Shown: positions 1 through 8,227 of the stretch, one piece after another
Numbering within the stretch: the first letter of the stretch is position 1
Layout of the letters: every line of letters starts with the position of its first letter
Made by a program: the position numbers and the translations under genes
Assembly: GCF_016786255.1 (NCBI RefSeq)
Contig: NZ_JADMKT010000062.1
Span: 248,001 to 312,000 of the forward strand
Source: Robertkochia sediminum
GTDB taxonomy: Bacteria; Bacteroidota; Bacteroidia; Flavobacteriales; Flavobacteriaceae
Length of the DNA: 64,000 nt
Direction of reading: 5' to 3'
Notes under the pieces: generated by a model
Database searches by the model: none
What the model was told of the DNA's origin: nothing
Seen by the model: the letters and a program-made list of their open reading frames with translations, nothing else

Positions 1-3000
1 AATACATACGACTTGGTACCGGGGTTGTTGAAGTAATCGATACCTCTTGCTTTACTTACCCCTGAGAGGTTGGTATCGGGATCGTTCCCTTCGAATTCGG
101 TCCATAAGAAGAGGTTTCTTCCCATTACCGAGAACTGTACAGACTCAAAAGAGGTCTTCTCTTTCAACCAGTCTGAAGACCAGTTGTAGGAAAGGGCGAT
201 CTCACGAATACGACTCCAGGAACCGTCTTCGATGTAGAGCTCATCATTTCCTCCTCCGAAGAATCCTCCTTCACCGTTATACCAGGTTTCGGTAAGCGCT
301 ACCGGTCCACCTCCAAAGTCGGCTACATTCCCACGGAAGGTCTCCCCGATATTGATAATGTTTCCGTTCGCCTCGAAATAGTTTCGGGTTGCAGTCACTT
401 CATTGGCTGTACTCTCCCAACGACCAAGGTCGGTAAGTACCGATTTGGTACCGGCGTAGATATCTGCCCCCTGGTAGGTTTCGAACAATACGCGCAGGTT
501 AAATCCTTTATAGCTCAATGAGCTGGTCAAGGCACCCTGCCAATCAGGGTTAGGGTCTCCGATCACGCCTTCGGTCTGATCCTGTACCGGGAAACCGTAC
601 TCATCGAGCACCACATTTCCGGCTTCGTCTCTAAGGCTTTTAGATCCCCAAAGCACACCCAGCGGATAGCCTTCAACGGCTCTTGAACTCACTGCTGCAA
701 GTCCGCCCAGGTTAAGGGAAGCAATGCCGCGTAGCTCGGTAACCTCATTACGGATTCGGGTGTAGTTACCTCCGATCTCCCAGTTCCAGTCTTCTCCGGA
801 AATGATCTGATAACCCATATCGACTTCGACCCCTTTGTTGGTGATCTCTCCGGCATTGTCGTAGATCTCTGCAAATCCGGTGGAATTGGCCAGGGAAATA
901 TCGAGTAAGACATCTTCTGTAACGTTATCAAAGTAGGTTCCGCTAAAAGAAAGACGATCGTTAAAGAAACGCAGGTCTACCCCTATTTCGAACTCTTTCT
1001 TACGCTCCGGTCTTAGCTGGTTGTTACCCAGTCTTGCGCTTGGCACAAAAGCACCGTTCCCAAAGAGTCCTGTATTTAACTCACCTCCCAGGTTATCGCC
1101 AAAGGTAGGCTGCACATAGTTATTAAGTGTCCTGTAAGGTCTTGGCTCAACCCCCACCTCTCCGTAGGAAGCTCTCAGCTTACCAAAAGACAGGGTGTTA
1201 TTCTCAGGGAAAAGCTCGGTAAACTGCCATGCTGTAGATACCGATGGGAAGGTAAAGGTGTCTCCGGACTCCGAACCAAAGGTTGAAGCCGCTTCCGTAC
1301 GCAGGGAAGCATTGAGGAAGAACATCTCATAGGCCGAGAAGTTCATGGTTCCGAATACGGCCGCCTTGCGCTGACTCGTACTTCCGTATCCCGCCTGGAT
1401 GTTTTCAGGCAGGGAATTGTTAAGGTCTCTTATCCCGCTGGCCACATCGATGAATTGGATGAAATTGGTCGCGGTGGCAGAATTCACTACAGAACGATCT
1501 GAGAAATAGTTGAATCCGACGATCCCGTCGAGAGAAAAGTCTTTGTGGATCTTAGGATCGATCTTCGCCATCCAGGTGGTATTGAATACGGTATTGTGGG
1601 CCTGAGAAACCGCCATATATCCCGGGCGGAACTCACCTGCTGCCGATCCCGGTGTGAGGAACTGTGATCTTTCTTCGGTATACTGGTCTAAACCGGTTCT
1701 TGAGATCAGGTCTAACCACGGTGTTGGCGATGCCGTAAATTCTACATTGGTAATGTAACGGTCTACCACGGCCAGGTTTTCCTGTTCGTTAATGGTCCAT
1801 AATGGGTTGTTGTAGGTTGGTGTGCCATCGGCTCCCAGCGGCTCTCTGTACGATCGGTGTCTGTTAGCGATCGGGGAAGCATCGGGTGAACTGTAGTAAT
1901 CTCCTCTATATCCTGAGATATCGAAATCGGCCGGGGTTCTGAGCAATCCAAGGTAGAGCCCTGAAGAACTCGCTCCCTTACGAATACGGTTCGAGCTGGT
2001 ACGCGAATAGTTCGAGGTGAACTTCATACGCAGCCAGTCGTTAAAACGGTGTTTTGCATTAAAACGAGCCGTTGTTCTTCTGTAGTCAGAATTGTTCTTG
2101 ATGACCCCTTGTTGGTCAAGGTCTCCTAAACTGAAGAATACAGAAGTGTTCTTTCCTCCTCCTGTAATACTGAGGTTATTCTCGAAGAAGTATCCGTTAT
2201 CGAATACCTGGTCAAAGTTCGAATCGTCGTAGATACGCTGTGAATTCTTATTGATGATCGGATAGTAGGTGCGCCCATCCTGGTCTACATAAAACTCTCC
2301 GGTCGTATCGAACTCATCTTCTCCGCCTGCACGGTCGGCGATCTTATCTCCCCAGGAGTCACGGGCACGTTGGTCGTAAACCCCGTTATCTCCTTGTCCG
2401 AACCTGGTTTGCAGCGGATAACGACGGTTGATCTCATCGTAAGAGAAGGTACTCTGGTAGCTGATCGACATTTTTTCATTGAACTTACCACTCTTGGTAG
2501 TGATCATGATCACCCCACCGAGGGCCTGCGTTCCCCATAGGGCTGCAGCAGAAGCTCCCTTAAGTACCGACATGCTTTCGATGTCGTTAGGGTTAAGGTC
2601 ATTCAAACGTGATTGCTGAGATACCCCACTGCGGTCACTGTTACCACGGGTGTCATTACTAATAGGCACCCCATCTACAATAATAAGGGGCTGGGTAGAA
2701 CGATCTATAGAAGACAATCCACGAATCTGAATATACGAACCGGCACCCGGGTCACCCGAGTTCCTGGTAATACGCACTCCTGAAGATTTCCCTGAGAGTC
2801 CGTTAAGCAGGGTAGCCTCCTTGGCCTGTACCACAGCTTCTCCTTCTACCAGGGTGTTGGCATAACCCAATTCATCAGATCGCTCTTCAAAACCAAGTGA
2901 TGTCACCACCACACCTTCAAGGGTGGTCACATCGGTTTGCATAATAACTTGCAGAGGGACAGTAGCATTAGCCAACGCAATCGTTTGCGTTTTAAAGCCA

Positions 3001-3233
3001 ATATAAGAAAACACGAGGTTGGCGTTACCTCCGGAGACGGTCAGGGTAAACTCGCCGTCAAAATTGGTCACCGTACCGTTGGAAGTTCCTTCTTCCATTA
3101 CGGCAACCCCGGCCATTGGCAATTGGGTGTCGTCTAAGACCGTACCCGTAATGCGCTGTTGATCCTGGGCAAAACTGATATGGGCAAGCAAGATCCCTAA
3201 TACCAGAAAAGTCTTTTTTAGGTAAATTTTCAT
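1..3233 (-). CDS. SusC/RagA-type TonB-linked outer-membrane protein, 3' end cut by window edge
   Basis: This is an outer-membrane TonB-dependent transporter that, in this family, imports glycans or peptides together with a SusD lipoprotein. The start at 3233 gives a signal peptide ending near SFAQ (residue 22-23). It is followed by a carboxypeptidase-regulatory-like domain (about 26-110), the conserved GVVVTSLGF stretch, and a plug domain with IQIRGLSS and PLIIVDGVP. 1077 codons are visible without a stop. The last codons read GIDYFNNPGTKSY, which in this family lies close to the C terminus, so probably only a few tens of residues are missing. The partner susD would lie to the left of the window. 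The gene is divergent from an HTH-membrane protein at 3416. Substrate unknown. Confidence 0.93.
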   Translation of the reverse strand, partial: MKIYLKKTFLVLGILLAHISFAQDQQRITGTVLDDTQLPMAGVAVMEEGTSNGTVTNFDGEFTLTVSGGNANLVFSYIGFKTQTIALANATVPLQVIMQTDVTTLEGVVVTSLGFEERSDELGYANTLVEGEAVVQAKEATLLNGLSGKSSGVRITRNSGDPGAGSYIQIRGLSSIDRSTQPLIIVDGVPISNDTRGNSDRSGVSQQSRLNDLNPNDIESMSVLKGASAAALWGTQALGGVIMITTKSGKFNEKMSISYQSTFSYDEINRRYPLQTRFGQGDNGVYDQRARDSWGDKIADRAGGEDEFDTTGEFYVDQDGRTYYPIINKNSQRIYDDSNFDQVFDNGYFFENNLSITGGGKNTSVFFSLGDLDQQGVIKNNSDYRRTTARFNAKHRFNDWLRMKFTSNYSRTSSNRIRKGASSSGLYLGLLRTPADFDISGYRGDYYSSPDASPIANRHRSYREPLGADGTPTYNNPLWTINEQENLAVVDRYITNVEFTASPTPWLDLISRTGLDQYTEERSQFLTPGSAAGEFRPGYMAVSQAHNTVFNTTWMAKIDPKIHKDFSLDGIVGFNYFSDRSVVNSATATNFIQFIDVASGIRDLNNSLPENIQAGYGSTSQRKAAVFGTMNFSAYEMFFLNASLRTEAASTFGSESGDTFTFPSVSTAWQFTELFPENNTLSFGKLRASYGEVGVEPRPYRTLNNYVQPTFGDNLGGELNTGLFGNGAFVPSARLGNNQLRPERKKEFEIGVDLRFFNDRLSFSGTYFDNVTEDVLLDISLANSTGFAEIYDNAGEITNKGVEVDMGYQIISGEDWNWEIGGNYTRIRNEVTELRGIASLNLGGLAAVSSRAVEGYPLGVLWGSKSLRDEAGNVVLDEYGFPVQDQTEGVIGDPNPDWQGALTSSLSYKGFNLRVLFETYQGADIYAGTKSVLTDLGRWESTANEVTATRNYFEANGNIINIGETFRGNVADFGGGPVALTETWYNGEGGFFGGGNDELYIEDGSWSRIREIALSYNWSSDWLKEKTSFESVQFSVMGRNLFLWTEFEGNDPDTNLSGVSKARGIDYFNNPGTKSYV

Positions 3234-3415
3234 TCGTAATTGATTTAAGTTTCGGGTGAAATAACGATTGTTTAACACGTAATTACCGTAATGTTCATAC
3301 GGCAATTTTGTCAATATTATAAAAATGGCTTCTGCTGAGCGGTGTTTTAAGCGTTTTTATCAATTTTTAGTGAATTTTATCCATATTTGCACTATCAACC
3401 AAGGCCCTACACATC

Positions 3416-4570
3416 ATGTCGGATAAGAACCACATCGCTGCACTGCATCAAAATTTTATCGAATTGCTGGAACGTATCTACGGTTGCTTCGACAGGGAGA
3501 AGAATAAATTTGAATCGACCAGTAATTCGAAGATCGCCCGCGACCTTTTTTACAGTGATTCGCAATTCTCCAGGTTGATCAACGGAACGGCTTCTGAGGG
3601 TGAATTCGGAAGAGCGGTACGCAATGTGCAACGTTCCCTGGAATTGATGAAAGCCAAAGAGCACAGTAATGAGGTTGTTGTTGAAGTAAAAAAGAATCCG
3701 TTAAACAAACTTTTACTTGCCCTGGTTGCTGCCCTTGTGCTTGGCGGGCTTTATTTAGTGTATAAGTATACCCCTGTGATGCCGGCAGAAAATGACGTGG
3801 TATCTACATCCGATTCGCGTTATGACATGCTGAAATGGAGTTTCGAAAACCACTATATCAATCCTTATGTAAAGCTGAAGGAACTCCCCGACGATTGCTA
3901 TTATCCCTGTTATAAGTACCAGGGGAAGTGGACGCTAAAGCAGGAATATAAGATCCCGTTCTTCAGGGAGCGCAACGGATTTCACTATGTGGCCAAGGAA
4001 GCCACCATGTATACCAATTGTTTACAAACGGGCGACACGCAGAATGGCGAGGCTTTTGAGGGTTACGAATACCAAAAACACGAGATCTGGTATGATGTGA
4101 GGGAGCTCCCTATTGATTCCTTTCTGGTGGAAGCCGGATCGACCAAGGTGCGTCCGGAATACAATAATTCCCGTATGGAAGACGATCAGAACTTTGTCAA
4201 GATCGCCTACATCCACACCTTTTTCCGTAGTGAATACCAAATAGATTCATTGGGAATTCACCGCCAGGGAAAGGTGATCGGCAGGGATATCGAGTTTGTC
4301 GAGCAGACAGCACTACTCGACGGATTGGGAGATGCGAAACTGGTTAGTGATGTGAAGTCGGAAATGAATGCCATCGCACAAAACCGACTGGAAGACTTCT
4401 CCAAACCCATAAGCTGTGATCCCGGGAAACTCCCCAGGGCTGACTTCCATGCTATTGATGAAGGTGATGAACTCGAGTTTAATTGTCAGTTTAGCACCGG
4501 CCGATTCCTGGTAGACTACAAGAAGACCTATGTGCTGGATTACCAGTATATCAATAATGTGTGTAGGTAG
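3416..4570 (+). CDS. HTH-like, single-TM protein with a large extracytoplasmic domain
   Basis: Hypothetical protein of 384 residues. Residues 36-75 (SNSKIARDLFYSDSQFSRL and onward) look like a Cro/XRE-type helix-turn-helix, followed by one transmembrane helix at about 98-117. About 265 residues then lie outside the cytoplasm and carry six or so cysteines, including a C-x-x-x-C pair in DDCYYPCYKY and others near the C terminus. This is the layout of a one-component membrane sensor-regulator. It is divergent from the SusC-like gene with 182 bases between the starts, so it could regulate that locus; this is inference. A near-consensus -7 box (CATATTTG, 7 of 8) lies at 3382-3389. No named family was recognised with certainty. 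Confidence 0.8.
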   Translation: MSDKNHIAALHQNFIELLERIYGCFDREKNKFESTSNSKIARDLFYSDSQFSRLINGTASEGEFGRAVRNVQRSLELMKAKEHSNEVVVEVKKNPLNKLLLALVAALVLGGLYLVYKYTPVMPAENDVVSTSDSRYDMLKWSFENHYINPYVKLKELPDDCYYPCYKYQGKWTLKQEYKIPFFRERNGFHYVAKEATMYTNCLQTGDTQNGEAFEGYEYQKHEIWYDVRELPIDSFLVEAGSTKVRPEYNNSRMEDDQNFVKIAYIHTFFRSEYQIDSLGIHRQGKVIGRDIEFVEQTALLDGLGDAKLVSDVKSEMNAIAQNRLEDFSKPISCDPGKLPRADFHAIDEGDELEFNCQFSTGRFLVDYKKTYVLDYQYINNVCR

Positions 4571-4571
4571 T

Positions 4572-4607
4572 GGTTAGGGAGTAGGGAGTAGGGAGTAGTG
4601 AGTAGGG
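4572..4607. repeat. Heptamer tandem array (GTAGGGA type)
   Basis: Five consecutive 7-base units of the type GTAGGGA / GTAGTGA follow directly after the stop codon of the preceding gene. The same kind of unit recurs inside the TesA-like lipoprotein gene at 8042-8082. This is a short tandem repeat with a fixed unit of seven. Confidence 0.85.
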
Positions 4608-4688
4608 CTTACCCTCCTTTCAGCTCTTTACCCATTAACCTTTTCATCCTCCGAAACCTTGGTACAGGAGGGATTTTTCCCCTTTACC

Positions 4689-5129
4689 TTAGTGCAAACT
4701 GATCACGCGGTATATCTTCCAACCCTCGGGGGTGTCCTTCCAAACCACAACAAACTTACTGGGTTCAGACTTACTGTCGCCTTCCATGTGGTTGATAAAG
4801 GAGTGTTTCCCTATCGCTACGGCACCAAAGCCCGGTATGGCTGAGACTTCGATGCTCCCCTCTAACAGTTCCCTGCTCACCTTACCGCAAATATTCTCTT
4901 CGATAGACTTCAGCAAAGCCTGCTTGTCGGTGACCAATCCGCCACTATCGTGATAGAATTCAATATCCTCATGATAGAAATCGGCCTGAGTATCCATATC
5001 ACATTCGTTATAGGCCTTAAAATAAAGACTGTCCATTTTTCTTATGGTATTGGTAAGATCGCTTTGCGCCAACACCCCTAAGGTGCCGCTAAGAAAAAGC
5101 ATCATACTGAAAGTCATTATATGTTTCAT
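4689..5129 (-). CDS. Secreted NTF2-like (SnoaL/DUF4440-type) protein
   Basis: A 146-residue protein with a signal peptide ending near VLAQ (residue 21-22), so it is exported. The remainder has the NTF2-like alpha+beta cone pattern: an N-terminal helix with MDSLYFKAYNECD, then YHEDIEFYHDSGG, a middle helix, and a C-terminal strand pair with FVVVWKDTPEGWKIYRV, which is the usual end of DUF4440 proteins. Such domains bind small molecules or act as isomerase-like enzymes; the substrate cannot be read from the sequence. It is a single gene on the minus strand. The 3' side is a repeat-like region that resembles other intergenic elements in the window. Confidence 0.8.
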   Translation of the reverse strand: MKHIMTFSMMLFLSGTLGVLAQSDLTNTIRKMDSLYFKAYNECDMDTQADFYHEDIEFYHDSGGLVTDKQALLKSIEENICGKVSRELLEGSIEVSAIPGFGAVAIGKHSFINHMEGDSKSEPSKFVVVWKDTPEGWKIYRVISLH

Positions 5130-5497
5130 ATGGTGGTGCTATTGATGATTCATATTGGTTAGTATCAGAAACCCGGATTTGTTACAAGGGTGAAATAGAG
5201 CGTAGAGAATGGAGAATGGAGAGTAGAGAATAGGTAGGGCGGAGATTTCATCCTCGCGAGTTCACCTCCCGGAGAGAGGCGGGTGGAGGACGACGTGGCG
5301 ATCTCATGAGTTTGGTAGATGGGCATATAGGCTTGGGAGTTTTTAGGGAATGGTGATTTGTTGGCCGTGAGAAAAGGATCGATCAATTTGATCATAATCC
5401 ACCCAAGTGTAACAATTTTGTTTTGACATCATCTTTAAAAGACCGAAGCACTTCTTGTGCTTCTGAAGCAATACATCATCAATCAAAAAACAGTATT
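5130..5497. other. Gene-free spacer with two repeat elements
   Basis: No convincing gene. Four heptamers (GAGAATG, GAGAATG, GAGAGTA, GAGAATA) sit at 5205-5232. A copy of a dispersed element lies at 5247-5310, read on the minus strand as GAGATCGCCACGTC...CTCGCGA, with an internal hairpin; it matches the element at 16644-16705. A minus-strand reading frame across this stretch is not considered a gene because it is built from repeat sequence. Promoters for both flanking genes must lie here. Confidence 0.7.
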
Positions 5498-6409
5498 ATG
5501 TTAAAATCCTTTTTGGCCTTGTTTATGGCCCTTTTGCCTTTATGCGCCATAGCCCAGGACATCCCCGCACTTGCAGGTATCCAAATGAACGCACCGCTTG
5601 CTGAAGTGGAGGCCCTTATGCAAGAACGGTCTGCTTCCACAAAACTGATCACCATTGCCGAACCGCGGTTTCCGCTGGCGGAAAAGGAAGAGGCTCACCT
5701 TATTTGCCATGGCGTTACTACAGCCACTGGTACGCTGGAAAAGGTGGTTTTCACCTTTGCAGATAACCAGTTAGTCTATGTCGAAGCGCGAGGGAATGCC
5801 TCCGAAATATTTCCGAAGGCCGCAACCGATTCGATTCGTACCTATATGGACTACGACGTCTTCTTTGCCGATAAACTATTTATTCAGAAGAAGCAAGATA
5901 CCGCATGGATACTCAGTGATGCCGCCCTGCATGTGAATCTCTTCGCCTGGGAAAATCCGTTTTTGCAAAACCCCGACCGTACAGCTTATCCTCCAATAAA
6001 AGAAACCGGGATACCGGCCTTTCTCACCATGGGAGCTTCCCTGGAGACCATGACCCCGTTAATGGAACAGCACAGTATGGTCACCTTTAAAGAAACCCTT
6101 GACGGTTCGGACCCTAACGCCCAGGTACAGGTGAATTGCTTTGGGGTAGATTATATGGGATTTCCGAGGAAGGCAGAAGCGCGCTTTGGCGACAACATCC
6201 TGAACGTAGTGTGGATTCTCACCGGAAAGGGAGAGGAAGACCGCATTCGCAAAGCCCTTAGGACAGCATATGGAGCGCCGGTATACACCAACGACGACTG
6301 GGAGATCTACAACAACTGGCAGGTCGGATTGCGAAAAGACAAACCCGAGGTATTGCTTATGGAGCAGAGCATCGGATCAGGATATAAAAAGAGCTATTTT
6401 AATCAGTAA
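5498..6409 (+). CDS. Exported hypothetical protein
   Basis: A 303-residue protein. The ATG at 5498 was chosen because it begins directly with a signal peptide (MLKSFLALFMALLPLCAIAQ); an in-frame TTG at 5423 would add 25 residues without membrane or charge logic. The mature part starts DIPALAGIQMNAPLAEVEAL, and a similar phrase recurs later (FLTMGASLETMTPLM), suggesting two related halves of about 140 residues. Each half starts with a G-x-x-L/M-x-x-(V/M)-x-x-L/M pattern and then a beta-rich stretch. No enzymatic motif was found. Likely periplasmic or outer-membrane associated. Function unknown. Confidence 0.75.
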   Translation: MLKSFLALFMALLPLCAIAQDIPALAGIQMNAPLAEVEALMQERSASTKLITIAEPRFPLAEKEEAHLICHGVTTATGTLEKVVFTFADNQLVYVEARGNASEIFPKAATDSIRTYMDYDVFFADKLFIQKKQDTAWILSDAALHVNLFAWENPFLQNPDRTAYPPIKETGIPAFLTMGASLETMTPLMEQHSMVTFKETLDGSDPNAQVQVNCFGVDYMGFPRKAEARFGDNILNVVWILTGKGEEDRIRKALRTAYGAPVYTNDDWEIYNNWQVGLRKDKPEVLLMEQSIGSGYKKSYFNQ

Positions 6410-6455
6410 AGAGCATGGAATTCCCTTGGCGAAAGGATGTCCTTGAAATAAAAAA

Positions 6456-6485
6456 AGGGTTTAACCACCTGATGTGCTCAACCCT
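6456..6485 (-). terminator. Rho-independent terminator of the small lipoprotein gene
   Basis: Read on the minus strand, GGGTT pairs with AACCC around a short inner CAC/GTG stem, followed by a run of seven T residues. It lies 31 bases after the stop codon of the minus-strand gene. Confidence 0.7.
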
Positions 6486-6516
6486 CCTTCTATTTTAACG
6501 CTAATTCGAACTTTTC

Positions 6517-6762
6517 TTATTCACAACGATCAAGACAATCGCTATTGAGCGATCGCAAACGTTCTCCGCTGTAATAGGTGTCTTCACCTTTCACATCATC
6601 GGCATCCAACGGATCGGGAAGCCATTGGTTGATCTCGGGATAATAGGTGCATCCACAAGATTCCAGTTCATCAGAATCGTTGGTACAGGCAATGACAAGC
6701 GTGGCCATACCGAATACGATAGCCATAGCCCAACCCATTTGAGATAACTTTCTGTTTTTCAT
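6517..6762 (-). CDS. Small cysteine-containing lipoprotein
   Basis: An 81-residue protein with a lipoprotein signal: positive n-region (MKNRK), hydrophobic core, and a lipobox ending at Cys26 (VIAC). The mature part of 56 residues is acidic and has four more cysteines (SCGC and DCLDRC), which could form disulfides or bind a metal. It has its own terminator and a leader region upstream, so it appears to be a single-gene unit. No family was recognised. The coding call rests on the clean lipoprotein signal and the terminator at the correct distance. Confidence 0.65.
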   Translation of the reverse strand: MKNRKLSQMGWAMAIVFGMATLVIACTNDSDELESCGCTYYPEINQWLPDPLDADDVKGEDTYYSGERLRSLNSDCLDRCE

Positions 6763-6913
6763 CTTACTTCGTTTATTGACTATTACACCGCAATATTAAA
6801 ACACGCGGTTCACCCTGTAGTTAAGGCTGTGTTAGGGAAAGGTTAGAATTTCTTACAGGAAGATTAAGTTGAAGTAAACTCAGGGGTGAGTTTATTAAAG
6901 ATACGGAAAAGTC

Positions 6914-7003
6914 GGGAAAGAGGGAAAGAGGGAAATGGGGAAAGAGGGAAAGAGGGAAAGAGGGAAATGGGGAAAGAGGGAAATGGGGAAACGGGGAAAC
7001 GGG
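6914..7003 (+). repeat. G-run purine array, G-quadruplex-capable
   Basis: Twelve runs of three or four G, each separated by four or five bases (AAAGA, AAAT or AAAC), on the plus strand. The pattern meets the usual rule for intramolecular G-quadruplexes several times over. It lies 70 bases before the start of the IVP gene. The remainder of the 310-base spacer 6763-7072 is AT-rich and shows no gene. Confidence 0.9.
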
Positions 7004-7072
7004 AATTAGTTTTGATATTGACAATAATAAATATAGATTATTTTCTACATTTATAGAAATAAAATAAATTAA

Positions 7073-7420
7073 ATGCATACAGATTTAGACGTTTATAATC
7101 GCAGTATGGATCTTGTTGAAGAGATCTATAACCTCACAAAACAGTTTCCTGATTATGAGAGGTACGGGCTTGTTTCTCAAATTAACCGAGCGGTAGTATC
7201 CATACCGTCGAATATAGCTGAAGGTGCTGCCAGAGGAAGTACTAAAGATTACTGTCGCTTTATAAATATTGCACTGGGATCTGCATCAGAATTAGAAACC
7301 TTGCTAAGGTTATCAGAACGTCTTCGACTTGCCAATACCGAGAATATCATTAAGGATCGTCTTATCCCAGTACAGAAAATGCTATATAAACAAAGAGTAG
7401 GGCTTCAAAGAAGAATATAA
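7073..7420 (+). CDS. Four-helix bundle protein (23S rRNA intervening-sequence protein family, S23)
   Basis: A 115-residue protein matching the IVP/S23 family: LDVYNRSMDLVEEIYNLTKQFP at the N terminus, then the hallmark SQINRAVVSIPSNIAEGAARGS, then FINIALGSASELETLL. Members form pentameric four-helix bundles and were first described inside intervening sequences of 23S rRNA genes, but most copies in Bacteroidota are free-standing as here; there is no rRNA in the window. Role unproven. The gene is preceded by an AT-rich leader and a G-run array. It stops just before the convergent TesA-like gene. The family often varies in copy number between close strains, which suggests mobility, though no terminal repeats were found. 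Confidence 0.9.
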   Translation: MHTDLDVYNRSMDLVEEIYNLTKQFPDYERYGLVSQINRAVVSIPSNIAEGAARGSTKDYCRFINIALGSASELETLLRLSERLRLANTENIIKDRLIPVQKMLYKQRVGLQRRI

Positions 7421-7442
7421 TAATCCCTAAATCCCGATTTCC

Positions 7443-8192
7443 CTACTTCCCTAATTCCCCACTCAAAACCTCCCACACATTCTCCATCAACACCTTCTGC
7501 CCTTCGGCGGTGGGGTGAATGCCGTCTTCCTGGTTGAGGCTGGGATCGCCGGCTACGCCGTCTAATAAGAAGGGAATAAGCGGCAGGTTGTTTTCTTTGG
7601 CGAGTTCGGGGTATATATTCTTAAAGGTGGTGGTGTATTCCGGTCCCAGGTTGGGTGGCATTTGCATTCCTGCGAGGATAATGGTGGCTTCCGGATATTT
7701 GGCTTTTACCTTATCGATCATCGTTTGCAGGTTCTTACGCGTTTCTGTAAGTGGGATTCCGCGTAAACCATCATTGGCGCCGAGCTCCAGGATAAAGATA
7801 TCGACCTCCCCTTCCAGCACCCAATCCAAACGGGAGAGTCCGCTGGCGGTCGTATCCCCGCTCAATCCGGCATTGATCACCTTATAGCCGAGCTGTAGCG
7901 AATCCAGACGATCCTGCACCAGGGCAGGAAAAGCTTCTTCAGTATCGAGTCCCATCCCTGCGGTAAGGCTGTTCCCAAAGAAGAGAATGGTTTTGGTTTG
8001 GGCCGGATTGATTTCCTCAGATGGTCCCTTTTCATTATCCGACTCACTACTCCCTACTCCCAACTCACTACTCCTTACTCCCTCTTTACTATCGGCTTTT
8101 TCCTTACATCCTATAAAGAGTATCGATATGAGGCATGCCATTAAGCCCACCCATTTTCTTATCTTCACCGTTCCCAATGTATTTCGATGCAT
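7443..8192 (-). CDS. GDSL/SGNH arylesterase lipoprotein, TesA type
   Basis: A 249-residue lipase/esterase of the SGNH fold. The start at 8192 (MHRNTLG) was chosen over an in-frame upstream start at 8234 that would overlap the ATPase gene. A lipobox ends at Cys29 (FIGC). Conserved blocks: FFGNSLTAG with nucleophile Ser75, AGLSGDTT (oxyanion Gly), ELGANDG (Asn) and DGIHPTAEG (Asp and His of the triad). The linker between the lipid anchor and the domain (about residues 37-52) is encoded by a heptamer repeat array. Divergent ybbA-ybbP lie immediately alongside, the same arrangement as tesA/ybbA/ybbP in Escherichia coli, which supports an envelope lipid-related role. Confidence 0.9.
   Translation of the reverse strand: MHRNTLGTVKIRKWVGLMACLISILFIGCKEKADSKEGVRSSELGVGSSESDNEKGPSEEINPAQTKTILFFGNSLTAGMGLDTEEAFPALVQDRLDSLQLGYKVINAGLSGDTTASGLSRLDWVLEGEVDIFILELGANDGLRGIPLTETRKNLQTMIDKVKAKYPEATIILAGMQMPPNLGPEYTTTFKNIYPELAKENNLPLIPFLLDGVAGDPSLNQEDGIHPTAEGQKVLMENVWEVLSGELGK
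8042..8082 (-). repeat. Heptamer array inside the esterase gene
   Basis: Six 7-base units (GGGAGTA, AGGAGTA, GTGAGTT, GGGAGTA, GGGAGTA, GTGAGTC on the minus strand) lie in frame in the lipoprotein linker and are translated as a GVRSSEL / GVGSSES peptide repeat. The units are of the same type as the intergenic array at 4572-4607. Confidence 0.85.
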
Positions 8193-8227
8193 TGTTTCCT
8201 GATTAATGTTTCTGCAAAATACCAAAA

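Noticed and set aside
3407-3664. Minus-strand frame overlapping the start of the HTH-membrane protein
   Set aside because: It lies opposite the HTH region of a well-supported gene and has no motif of its own.
5165-5395. Short minus-strand frame in the spacer upstream of the exported protein
   Set aside because: It is made of heptamers and a dispersed GAGATCGCCACG element and has no signal, motif or proper leader.
7073-7420. Possible intervening sequence in a 23S rRNA gene
   Set aside because: The IVP gene is present, but no rRNA sequence flanks it on either side.
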